64,000 bases of DNA, taken from contig NC_067196.1 in NCBI RefSeq assembly GCF_000699445.3, forward strand, positions 79,288,364-79,352,363, given 5' to 3'. How positions within the stretch are numbered: the first letter of the stretch is position 1; every line of letters starts with the position of its first letter. Under the pieces are notes generated by a model, which was given only the letters and a program-made list of their open reading frames with translations, searched no databases and was not told the origin of the DNA. The translations under genes and the position numbers were made by a program. Shown here piece by piece: positions 1 through 9,044 of the stretch. Origin of the DNA: Schistosoma haematobium (Eukaryota > Platyhelminthes > Trematoda > Strigeidida > Schistosomatidae).

Positions 1-1912
1 ATGTTGATCATTAATTTCGAATTTAATGGTCAGTTAGTACTTGGCTTGATTTCATATATGATTGTTGGTTTATAGAGCTAATAATTTTTTTAAAAAAATT
101 GAAACAATTTTATAATATCCTCTGTTTTTGTATATAAATTTCCAGCCAATATTATTTAACTACTGAATTTAATCTAAAGTAACTATGATGTATAACAACT
201 CACGTGCAATTGAGTTTGTTCACATTTAATTCGATTAAGTCATTTTGTTAACTTATTAACGAACTGAGTCATCCGTACAACAACAACTTATCTATATCAT
301 TGTATCTTTACTATTGTTGCGAATGTATGAACATGTACGCTTGAGCATTGCTTACTGCCTATGCATTTATTCACGCTGCTAGCCTTACCACTAACCGCTT
401 AATTGATTCGATAATTCATTCATTTCACTATGTATATGTATATCCATGTTATTCATGTTCATTGCTCTCTCTCGCTTATCTGTACTCGTTTACTCGTACT
501 CGTATTCTCTGACTCAATCACTCGCTCGCTCTCTTGCCTGCTTGCTTTTCGGCACAACTCTTCCATGCTTGCTTAACTCACCTGTAATTTTGGATATCTC
601 TGTGTGGTCCCATAATAAACATAATCAACACTTCGTATTCGCCTTCTGATTAATATACCGTTGGGGCGTTATCTAGTGACGGTTATCAGGACGACTTGTA
701 TACCAAGTTTAGGGATTATATCGAATACCGACCATCACAGATGCCTAATGATCACTCTGAATTTACAGTCATATCTTAATTTGCTTTGGAGAATTTACAG
801 TATAAATTTATTCAATAAGTTAAGTAAATTTATTTTCACACGTACCAGAGTTTTCTTATTTCTTATAGACCTTAATCATAAATGCAGGGTAATGTTACGA
901 AAAAAGTTTACAGGGTTCAACATTGAAAAGATATATACATTTTTAGCAGCAACAAAAATTGAAGATTTCAAGCTGTTTCTTCCACAAACGGTGTTGTTCT
1001 AATAAAAATGGAAATCTTTTGGAGTTTTAAAGCAACGGTTGATTGATGATGAAAACATTCTTTAGTTTTCAACAACCTTTCAACAGATCAAAACTTTAAT
1101 AATAATGGTAGTTAAAAATGAAGTTCTGAGATTCTTCGTAACGAATTTTTGAAATCATTGGATATTAAAGTCATTTTATTTCTCTAGAAAGGTAACGAAA
1201 ATTAAATGCTTATGATGGTTAGAGGTGACATAAGAATAGGGTTTTTGTATATAAAGTAGGTTAATTTGCATTTGAATTTTTCGACGTGTGATAAGTAATT
1301 AAATAAGCGATATTTCTGACTTTACACAATATTTGCACTGAAACCCTTTGAAAGATCAATTAGATGACATTATAGCTATTTGAGAGCTATGTGTATGAAT
1401 TGTTTAGCCTTTTTAAGCATTTTTATGGCACAATGTTGTCTATAATTTGACACATCAGTAATGGCATGATTTGTTTGAAGCTTACTTTGAACGAAGTAAA
1501 ATGCAACAAGTTTCTATCGAATTATAATTTGAGAAGAAACCGAACCACAAGGCCTAAGGATATTTCATAATTCTGCTTTTCTTCTATGTCCTTTCACTGT
1601 GTTATCAAACAATAGACTTTGATTTAATCACTAATCTGAAGGTGCTTTGTGTACTGGAGGAGTGTTTAAAGCAGAGTGTAAGGAATTTTAGAAAGGAGAT
1701 AAAGGAGAAAATAAACTAACCGATGACTCAACAAATTCATATGATACATTTAAATTTTAATGGTGAAGGCGACCGATCATAATAAGAGGCGACAAAAGCT
1801 TGAGACTAAGGTAGTTTAATAATTTGAACTAAAAGTTAGTAGAATAGGATTTTGAATTCCACACTCTGTCTGTTTTAATGAGGAACGACTGTCTCAGTGC
1901 TTTTGGGATATA
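1..1912. other. AT-rich non-coding stretch
   Basis: No convincing coding region, RNA gene or recognised repeat. Short open frames around 446-1002 are low-complexity or compositionally random and match no family I recognise. It is the flank into which the RTE element at 1925 inserted. Confidence 0.6.
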
Positions 1913-1924
1913 CATTCAACCGAG
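1913..1924. repeat. Target-site duplication, 3' side of RTE element 1
   Basis: The 12-mer CATTCAACCGAG lies next to the (TTTA)n tract and is repeated exactly at 5773-5784. The pair brackets 1925-5772 and marks one retrotransposition event. Confidence 0.85.
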
Positions 1925-1946
1925 TTATTTATTTATTTATTTATTT
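1925..1946 (-). repeat. (AAAT)n 3' tail of RTE element 1
   Basis: TTTA/TTAT repeats on the plus strand, which read (AAAT)n in the sense of the element. They abut the target-site duplication. RTE elements end in short simple repeats rather than long poly(A). This tail differs from the (TGAC)n tails of the RTE copies at 11.8, 20.3 and 31.0 kb, so at least two RTE families are present. Confidence 0.8.
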
Positions 1947-2158
1947 GAACACATGAATATTGGTACAAGAGAGCGCCAATATATATGCGCCACACAAAAC
2001 AATGAGAATTCGAAGAGAAGTAGAAAAAAAACTAAGGAGCGCAAAGGAAAAAGAGAACAATGACGAAGAGATTGGAGTAAGGTAGTGTGGTAGTAACGAC
2101 GGAACGAAAAGGTACAATCAGAAGAAATCTTTCAGGTAAAGGAGACACAACCACTTTT

Positions 2159-5100
2159 TTATGAAGAAAGTAAAAGAAGGTTACAGCAGGATCGCCTCTG
2201 GCTTCTATTCTGAGCCATATCTGATAACGTCTCTAGCCACTGTGTAGCACCATCTCTCAGACCCCAACCAGGGAGTCGTGAAGGACCAACAGAAGCCAGT
2301 CCTTTGCAGCTTTCTTTCATACCACGACACCATGTCATGCACTGACCACCTCTCCGCTTTCTCCAACCAGTCCCAGAGTCGGCAAATAATGCACGACGTG
2401 GAATTATCTGGGACGACATTCGTAGAACATGTCCAAGCCACCGAAGTCGGTGTTTCAAGATGGTGACACCAATTGAATTATCATCTCTGTGCCCGAACAC
2501 ACGATGCCGAACCTCTGCATTACTAACATGGTGTTGCCACTGAATGTCAGCAATCCTTCGGAGACAGCGATGATCGAACACAGAGAGCCGTCTGACGTCC
2601 TCAACTCGGAGAGACCAGGTTTCACAAGCATAGAGCAAAACTGCTCTCACCGACGCGTTGTAGATCCGACCTTTTACAGCCAGACTAACATCACGAAGGC
2701 GCCAAAGGTGGCCCAGATTGGCATAAGCCGCTCTGGCTTTCACTATTCGTGCATTGATCTCATCACTCACACCCCCACCAGCACTTATGCAGCTACCCAG
2801 ATACACGAACTTCTCAACTACGTCTATCTGCTCACCATCCAGGGTGAGTACAGGATTAGAATCCTGCCAGTCTTGTAGAAGTACTTTGCACTTCGAAGGT
2901 GCAAAGCACATACCATACCTACGGACATTGATTGCCAACTGATTAAGTGCGGATTGCATGCCTTGGGCATTATCGCACAGTAAGACAATATCGTCCGCAT
3001 ACTCAAGGTCGAGAAGTCTTTCTCCAGGCAACAGATCCACACCACCATTACTTACATCCATCAGAGCTGTTTCCAGAATGTCATCGATGGCAAAGTTGAA
3101 GAGGAATGGTGAGATTGGGCAACCCTGCCTAACCCCACTGCTCGAATGGAACAATGGAGAGAGGTGGTTGTATGCCCTCACTCTGCCTGAGGTGTTTTTA
3201 TATAGGGCTTTTAGGATGTTAATAAACTTCTCAGGCACACCCTTCTTCAATAGACAATCCCAGAGAACAGTCCTATCCAACGAATCGAAGGCAGCCCTGA
3301 TGTCAAGAAACACTACGATTGTTGGCCTTTGAAAAGTATGGCGGTGTTCTAACATTTGGCGGAGGGTGAATATATGATCAATACATCCTCGACCAGAAGG
3401 AAACCCAGCCTGCTCCTCGCGAGTCAATCTTTCTCGGGTTTCGAATAACCTACGAAATATAACGGAAGCCAATAGCTTGGACGCAATCGGAAGTAAACTT
3501 ATCCCCCGATAGTTGTTACAGGAACGACGTGAACCCTTTTTAAAGATAGGGACAACTATCGACTCATTCCATGACGTTGGTACACTCTCTTGTTCCCAAA
3601 CCTTTGTAAACAACGTCGTCAATTCCTTAGTCAAAAAGTCACCACCATCTTTAAAAAGAGCCGGAGGTAAGTCATCTGGGCCAGGTGATTTGTAACGTTT
3701 CAAGAGTTGGAGTTCCTTGCGGACTTCCTCCTCATTTGGTGGATCAGTCGTCACCGGCCATGGAGGGCAGGACAGTCTGACCGATGTTGCCGGAGCAGCA
3801 GGCCAGTTGAACTGCCCTTCGAAAAATTCTGCCCATCGTCCAAGACGTCGATGGATGTTAGTGATTGGCATCCCATCATCCTCGCAGATTGTTTCACTCA
3901 CACCAGACTTCTTGCTGCCAGTGGCTCGGATGAGCTGGAAGAGCTTCCGGTAGTTACCAGATGCAGCTGCTGCCTCCAGCTCATTAGCACGCTTCGACCA
4001 CCAGGCTTTTCGGTCCTTACGCAAGCTTTGCCCAATTTCCTTACGTAACATCCTTCGTTTATGGTCAAATTCACGGTCACCCGGAGTAGACCGATGGGCT
4101 TCAATGAGTTGTAAGGAACCAGAAGAAACACAGTGCTTAAAAGCGGGACGTTTCGCAAACCCACAACTGACTGATCCCGCCATTTTCATGGCGTCATGCA
4201 ATTGCAACCAATGCTCGTCTATACTTTTCGGTGGAGTGGTAGCTAGCCAAGAGGCTAGCTCGGTTCGATACTTACTTGCAACAGAAGTTGCAACCAGCTT
4301 GCTAACATCAATCTTTTGGTGGTGGTCACTTCGTTGGCCACTGAAAAGTAAGGCAAGATTGGCGCAGACCAAGGCATGGTCAGAGTCCAGATAGGTACTC
4401 CAAAAGGAGCGGCAGTCTTGTACACAACCACGCCAGCGGTAGCTGATCGCGATGTGATCAATCTGAGTCCAGGCTTGAGATGTAGAAGGGGGACGCCAGG
4501 AGGCACATCGGCGATGACTGTGCCGAAAGTTAGTGCTAGCCAGAAACAGGTTGTGGTCTGTGCAAAGTTGCAGTAGACGGTCCCCGTTATCTGACCCGCG
4601 ACCAACGAGTCTCCATCGGCCACCTAAACGACTCTCTTCTGTGCCTAGACGCCCGACCTGGGCATTCAAGTCTCCGGCTAGTACTACAATATCTGTCGAA
4701 CGCACTTTCTGGGGAAGAACAGATAACTGGTGGTAAAACTCATCCTTGATTGCATCCGGGCTGCAATCTGTCGGGGCATAGACGGAGATGACGAAAAGAC
4801 ATCGTTTCTCATGCCGATTTCTTCTCACTTTGATGGAACTTTCTAATCTAACAGCACATAACCGACTGTTAATGGGGATCCAATCGACTAGTGCTGCCTC
4901 AGCTCTAGCGCTTAGTGCGACACCAACGCCAGCAAGACCAGACGAAGATGCCACAGGGTCCCCGGATAAGCGCACGTAAAACAAGCTTTTCGAAGCGACA
5001 TATGGAGATCGAATTTGTAGTACTTCGCCAGAGTCTTGAATACGGGTCTCGGATAGACAACAAACATCAATATTAAGACTTTCCAAAGACATAGCCAGCC

Positions 5101-5209
5101 CTATCTGTTGTCCGACCTGCATAAATGTGCGAACGTTGAAGGCAGCCAGTTTGAATGATGCACGTGGTTTCAGAAAAACTGCTTCAGTCCTCGTATTCGG
5201 TGGTAACAT
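2159..5209 (-). CDS. RTE endonuclease/reverse transcriptase, intact ORF
   Basis: A 1016-residue polyprotein with no stops or frameshifts, expected to nick target DNA and copy the element RNA into the nick. The N-terminal APE-type endonuclease (about residues 18-285) shows FNVRT (N25), SETRIQ (E54), YAPTD (Y144), AGDLNAQ (D180, N182), QIDHIAIS (D251) and SDHALV (D277, H278), so the expected catalytic residues are in place. The RT domain (about 495-785) shows KSPGPDDLPP, YRGISLLP, QAGFPSGRG, the motif A Asp in VVFLDIRAAFDS (D636), GVRQGCPISPFLFN and the YADD box (737-740). A C-terminal region (about 795-1000) has the YLGS, ETW and LRWLGHVLR motifs common to RTE proteins. The ATG at 5209 comes just before the endonuclease homology. 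Length matches autonomous RTE elements. Function is inferred from family membership; expression is not shown. Confidence 0.92.
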   Translation of the reverse strand: MLPPNTRTEAVFLKPRASFKLAAFNVRTFMQVGQQIGLAMSLESLNIDVCCLSETRIQDSGEVLQIRSPYVASKSLFYVRLSGDPVASSSGLAGVGVALSARAEAALVDWIPINSRLCAVRLESSIKVRRNRHEKRCLFVISVYAPTDCSPDAIKDEFYHQLSVLPQKVRSTDIVVLAGDLNAQVGRLGTEESRLGGRWRLVGRGSDNGDRLLQLCTDHNLFLASTNFRHSHRRCASWRPPSTSQAWTQIDHIAISYRWRGCVQDCRSFWSTYLDSDHALVCANLALLFSGQRSDHHQKIDVSKLVATSVASKYRTELASWLATTPPKSIDEHWLQLHDAMKMAGSVSCGFAKRPAFKHCVSSGSLQLIEAHRSTPGDREFDHKRRMLRKEIGQSLRKDRKAWWSKRANELEAAAASGNYRKLFQLIRATGSKKSGVSETICEDDGMPITNIHRRLGRWAEFFEGQFNWPAAPATSVRLSCPPWPVTTDPPNEEEVRKELQLLKRYKSPGPDDLPPALFKDGGDFLTKELTTLFTKVWEQESVPTSWNESIVVPIFKKGSRRSCNNYRGISLLPIASKLLASVIFRRLFETRERLTREEQAGFPSGRGCIDHIFTLRQMLEHRHTFQRPTIVVFLDIRAAFDSLDRTVLWDCLLKKGVPEKFINILKALYKNTSGRVRAYNHLSPLFHSSSGVRQGCPISPFLFNFAIDDILETALMDVSNGGVDLLPGERLLDLEYADDIVLLCDNAQGMQSALNQLAINVRRYGMCFAPSKCKVLLQDWQDSNPVLTLDGEQIDVVEKFVYLGSCISAGGGVSDEINARIVKARAAYANLGHLWRLRDVSLAVKGRIYNASVRAVLLYACETWSLRVEDVRRLSVFDHRCLRRIADIQWQHHVSNAEVRHRVFGHRDDNSIGVTILKHRLRWLGHVLRMSSQIIPRRALFADSGTGWRKRRGGQCMTWCRGMKESCKGLASVGPSRLPGWGLRDGATQWLETLSDMAQNRSQRRSCCNLLLLSS

Positions 5210-5310
5210 ACAATTTTCAACCGGACAGTGACTCGAGAACGTTTAGATACAGTCGAATTTCCACCAAAGACGAGCCGCTGTATAAGTATAAAAGAGGGTG
5301 AATAATGTGG

Positions 5311-5360
5311 AAAATAATAATAATAATAATAATAATTACAATAATAGTATTAATAATGAC
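5311..5360 (-). repeat. (AAT)n-rich tract in RTE 5'UTR
   Basis: AAT trinucleotide repeats with interruptions, lying between the ORF start and the conserved 5'UTR block at about 5450-5700. It could be internal expansion or the relic of an earlier truncated 5' junction. Confidence 0.6.
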
Positions 5361-5735
5361 AATAATTGTAATGATAATAATCTGAATCAATTGTTTGTTT
5401 TTCAAAGCGAGAAAGGTAATTTCCATAGGCATAAAGAGTTCATCAATTTGTGTGTGGGCTGTGATACTGCCCGGGTGCCCAAACCGAAGCAGGTGGTTTT
5501 CTTAGGGGGCCACTCCCCGAGCCTTTGACCTAAAGGTCTAACCCACAAGGCAGTGGAGCATCGTAAGGAGATGCAGTCCCATGGTAGCCGGTGACCAACG
5601 ATTGGTTCATACGCCATTTGTTCCCGCAGGATACTGGAGCCCATGTGCACCATTGGTTTGGAATCCGGTTAAAGCGCCAGACATTCGCTTTTCGTCCTCT
5701 CATTTTCGTAAACAACACCCCCTCCACGAGAAGGC

Positions 5736-5776
5736 AATGAGTAGGACTTCCCTGGCAGAGGGAAGTCCTACTCATT
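5736..5776. repeat. Perfect 18-bp hairpin at the RTE 5' junction
   Basis: Arms 5736-5753 and 5759-5776 are exact reverse complements around a 5-nt loop (GGCAG). In element sense, the first bases of the 5'UTR also appear as an inverted copy directly upstream, and the outer four bases of the arm are shared with the target-site duplication. The related 5'UTR fragment at 16.4 kb has only the sense copy, so the inverted arm probably arose at integration. Confidence 0.85.
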
Positions 5777-5784
5777 CAACCGAG
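5773..5784. repeat. Target-site duplication, 5' side of RTE element 1
   Basis: CATTCAACCGAG, identical to 1913-1924. It overlaps the last four bases of the hairpin arm ending at 5776. Confidence 0.85.
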
Positions 5785-5866
5785 GCTAGTCACAGTGTAT
5801 GTGATTCGGATAAGTTACATAATGTTTGTGTAAAACATTACAATATCGATTTATAATGAAATAAAT

Positions 5867-6487
5867 ATTGAGATCATGAACCGATTGATGTTAGACCACC
5901 AATTGAAAACCTGGAAGCACTAGACGGCCGTTACGTTCTATTGTGGGAATCCTCAGAAGGAATTGAATAACTCACATTGAAAACTTCCTATATTTTAAAA
6001 TTTAATTTACTCCATTTAAAACATTTAATAACTTTGATCATTTCAATAAGATCAAATAATATAACTTTCAACATAATATACAAATTATTCATGATTTCAA
6101 TATAATGAAATTCGGTAATCTTCATAAAATTACTATTATTCTAGTGAGAAGCCGTGATCAGTGGAGCTAATCCGTGTCGGTTAGAGACAGGTATCTACCC
6201 CAGTACAATGGAAGATGGTCGCGCAGTTTCGTGGATTGATTGATGTTAGACACTAACACCATTATATCCCGTCTCAATGGTCCAGTAGGTTAGACGTTCG
6301 TGCGCGAGACCGGAGGCCCTGGGTTTGAATCCCGCTAGTGGGATCGTGGATGCACACTGTTGAGGAGTCCCACAATAGGACGAAGTGGCTGTCCAGTGCT
6401 TCCAGGTTTCCAACGGTGGTCTAACGTCAATCGGTTCATGATCTCAATCATAAACTTAACAATCTTCAGAACCCCTAAACTGAAATA
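5867..6487. mobile_element. Composite hammerhead-SINE unit C1
   Basis: From left to right: an inverted SINE tail plus hammerhead (5867-5962), an AT-rich spacer of about 190 bp, then a full sense SINE with head block (from about 6139), tRNA-like block (A-box-like about 6266-6290, B-box-like GGTTTGAATCC near 6331), hammerhead (about 6350-6402) and tail (to about 6487). Both hammerheads are altered: the inner inverted one reads GTAAC in place of GAAAC and has lost its 5' stem I strand, and the sense one has U in place of C3 and GAAGT. The reverse complement of this whole arrangement recurs at 24.4-25.0 kb, and a rearranged form at 15.07-15.6 kb. Confidence 0.8.
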
Positions 6488-6495
6488 GTTATTAT

Positions 6496-6645
6496 CAGAA
6501 ACGGGTTTTTGTGGAGATTGTAATAATTTACTAGGACGAAACGGCCATCCAGTACTTCCAGGTTTTCTATGGTGGTCTAGCTTTAATCGACTCACGAATT
6601 CAACTATGAAATGAAACGGTTGTTGATAAAAAAATTTCCACATCT
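6496..6645 (+). mobile_element. Small foldback SINE remnant
   Basis: Starts with an inverted tail end (GTTTTTGTGGAGATT-like) and switches at about 6537 to the sense 3' half of the hammerhead (ACTAGGACGAAACGG) plus tail to about 6645. The 5' half of the ribozyme is missing, so it cannot self-cleave alone. It lies directly behind C1, so two units of the family sit side by side. Confidence 0.65.
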
Positions 6646-7360
6646 TTAATGACAGTGTAAAAGACCAGCTGGTTATGTAATAATATTGTTGTGTTTTTTT
6701 CCTTTTTATGGAATATACTTATTTTGATTTCATCTAGGCAACTAAGTATATGACAATTTATAATATGAAATAATTATCTAAACCATATGTTTTAAATTTT
6801 GTCATTTTAAGCAAAAGATAAACATGAAAAACTTTATGATCATTATCATGCATAGAAGATCATTTTTCATTTGAAAATTAGTTAGATTTTGAGATTATGA
6901 TCTTTGTAAATTAAGTAGATTGTTTATTTTGACATAAATTTATTTCAGGTCGATTTATTTAGAATTTGTTAGTTACTGGTTTTCATACTTTAATGTGAAG
7001 AAAGAACATTTACGCTGGTTATATATGAATAGTGTTTAGTGAGTAAGTCTTAGATAGATGTGAACATTTATATTTCTTTAATTAGAAGTATTGAACTCCA
7101 CAACAGCATAAACCAAAGAATCTGTTATGGATGAAGCATATTTTAGAACGAAACAGCGGCCTAATGTTCATGAGTTTCAAATGATACCCCGACTGAGATC
7201 GATCGGTGAAGAATGCCACTTACAAACATTGATCATTTATTTTATAAGTTAAAAGTTGATATAACAGGACATAAAAAATATTCATATTTGTTTAATGTGT
7301 GATTTCTTTTAGAATAATTTTCGTATGTTTATGTTGTTCATTTGTAAGCTTTCTGAACTG
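6646..7360. other. AT-rich gap without recognised features
   Basis: No open frame, RNA motif or repeat that I can support between the SINE remnant and the RTE 5'UTR. Confidence 0.5.
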
Positions 7361-8526
7361 ACCGTTGTTGCTACCTTGACGTGGTGGTCGGGGTTGCCTA
7401 TCGTGATGAAGCAACCGAGCTATACTGGCTGGAACAACCGTTCCTCAAGGTCCTACCATGTCAGACAGGTCGGTTGAAGAGTGGTAAGACTAAAAGCAAC
7501 AAACCCAAGGTACGAAGGCGAAGTCGTACTGCTGACTGTACAGAGGTGTGACAGCAGTAAGGTGTTTCCTTCAGACAACCAGCATGACAGCGATGCTGCC
7601 TTCCCACAAGGAGGGGTGGGGTTAGAAAAGGTCGACCCTAAAAATGCACACCTCGCCTTATCCCACGGATATCCGTCTCCGGTGGGAAGGTCCCAACAAG
7701 TACAGAGCTAACACAAAAATTACCCATAAAAAGGTCATGTGTGATCGACCTCAGGCAGTTGTCCCTTGAGCACTGAGGTCACGCTCCCAGGTCACTAAGA
7801 CCACCTCTAATCCAATTTCATTTTCAGGTACCTCCAGAAGAACCCTTCCACGGTGTGGGCAACCGGGAAGTGATAACCGCCCTCATACCTCTAACAGCAC
7901 TCAAGACCATTGTATTCATAATCAACCTCCGTCTTCACTTCCTATTATTCCTCCTACATCGACTTTCACCTCTAAACTTCCTTTTTCGGCTTCCCCCTCA
8001 AGTGTCACCATAGCCAACGATTCTAGTGCTCAAAACACTGTTCCAGGTCTACTGAAACCTTGCTCCAAACTACACAATGGAGCCTTCAACGTACGCACCT
8101 TATGTCAAATCAGTCAACAGGCTTCCTTGGCTAGAACCCTAGAATCTCGTACCATTGATCTATGCTATGTCTCTGAAACACGCATACAGGATCCCAATGT
8201 GGTCATTCACTTGACCTCACCTCGGCAAAACGGAGAGCCAACGAGATACCCCCTCCGTGTATCTGGTGACCCTATGGCCGATTCTCGTGGACTGGCAGGT
8301 GTAGGCATAGCACTAAGCATGAGGGCGGAACAAGCACTGTTAGAGTGGATCCCCGCTAACAGTCGTCTATGTGCTGTTCGGCTAAACGGCTCCGTAAAAA
8401 CTCGGAAGGACAGGGACACACGTTGTTGCCTTTTTGTCGTTTTTGCCTACGCTCCCACCGACTGCAGCTCAGATGAAATTAAAGATGAATTTTACAGAAA
8501 GCTCTCCGAACTTCTTCAGAAAGCTA

Positions 8527-8760
8527 AATCAGTCAGTCAGTCAGTCAGTAACAGCAGTAATCTTACTGCTGTCACACCTCTCTACAGTCAACAGTACGAC
8601 TTCACCCTCAGACCTTGGGTTGCTGCTTTTAGTCTTACCGTTCACCAATCGACCTGCCTGGCATGGTAGAACCTACAGGAACATATGTTCCAGCCAATAT
8701 AGCTCGGTTGGGTCATCACGATAGGCAACCCCGACCACCGCGTCAAGGTAGCAGCTTCGG
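8527..8760 (-). mobile_element. RTE 5'UTR-derived short element with (TGAC)n tail
   Basis: On the minus strand, about 8755-8546 matches the RTE 5'UTR block at about 7372-7560 (for example GCTACCTTGACG, GGGGTTGCCTATCGTGATGA, GAAGTCGTACTG), and it ends in TGACTGACTGACTGA at 8543-8527, the tail motif of this RTE family. A 5'UTR piece joined straight to a 3' tail looks like an internally deleted non-autonomous RTE derivative inserted in reverse into the endonuclease gene. No clear target duplication is visible. A local inversion is the alternative, but does not explain the tail. Confidence 0.6.
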
Positions 8761-8923
8761 TCGAGCATGCACATAGGATAAATAACCAAAAGTCAAGCAA
8801 TGATAAAATAATATTTCATCATTCTATGATTATTAGATAACGATTGTCTAAGATGATCAATTGTGAATATAGTTCATGTTTTAAAAAAAAAATGTAATTT
8901 AAACAAACTAATAAACAGTTGAA

Positions 8924-9044
8924 TAGTTGAAATCATGAGTCAGTTAAAGCTAGACCACCATGAAAAATGTGAAAGCACTGAAGGGCCGTTTCGTCCTAGT
9001 ATGGAACTCCTCAGCAGTGCGCATCCACAAAACTCCTTTCTGAG
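8924..9044 (-). mobile_element. Short hammerhead-SINE with 14-bp TSD
   Basis: Minus-strand tail and hammerhead region (about 8925-9030), then a sense-oriented tail end (CACAAAACTCCTTTCTGAG). Exact 14-bp copies of AATAAACAGTTGAA at 8910-8923 and 9045-9058 bracket it. On the minus strand the ribozyme reads CTGAGGA...GGACGAAAC...CTTC, so core blocks are good but the cleavage triplet is changed (TTC for GTC) and the stem I partner is degraded. Confidence 0.75.

Larger units (their letters stand above)
1925..5772 (-). mobile_element. Full-length RTE-clade non-LTR retrotransposon
   Basis: A 3.85-kb element on the minus strand. Sense order is a 5'UTR (5772 down to 5210) containing an (AAT)n tract, one long ORF (5209-2159), a roughly 200-nt 3'UTR, and a simple tail that reads (AAAT)n in sense at 1925-1946. 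Exact 12-bp duplications at 1913-1924 and 5773-5784 fix the ends. The short tail, the single ORF with an APE-type endonuclease followed by RT, and the absence of an RNase H are typical of RTE elements such as schistosome SR2/SR3/Perere-3; which of these it belongs to cannot be decided here. The intact ORF and perfect duplications suggest a young insertion. The 5' end carries a small snap-back inversion, annotated separately. Confidence 0.9.

Noticed and set aside
446..1002. Two adjacent open frames on the plus strand
   Set aside because: Low-complexity Leu/Ser-rich or random-looking translation, no domain, no splice or codon support.
6290..6345. Possible tRNA gene (A and B box)
   Set aside because: Box-like motifs recur in every SINE copy and no cloverleaf with acceptor stem can be closed; it is a tRNA-like SINE block.
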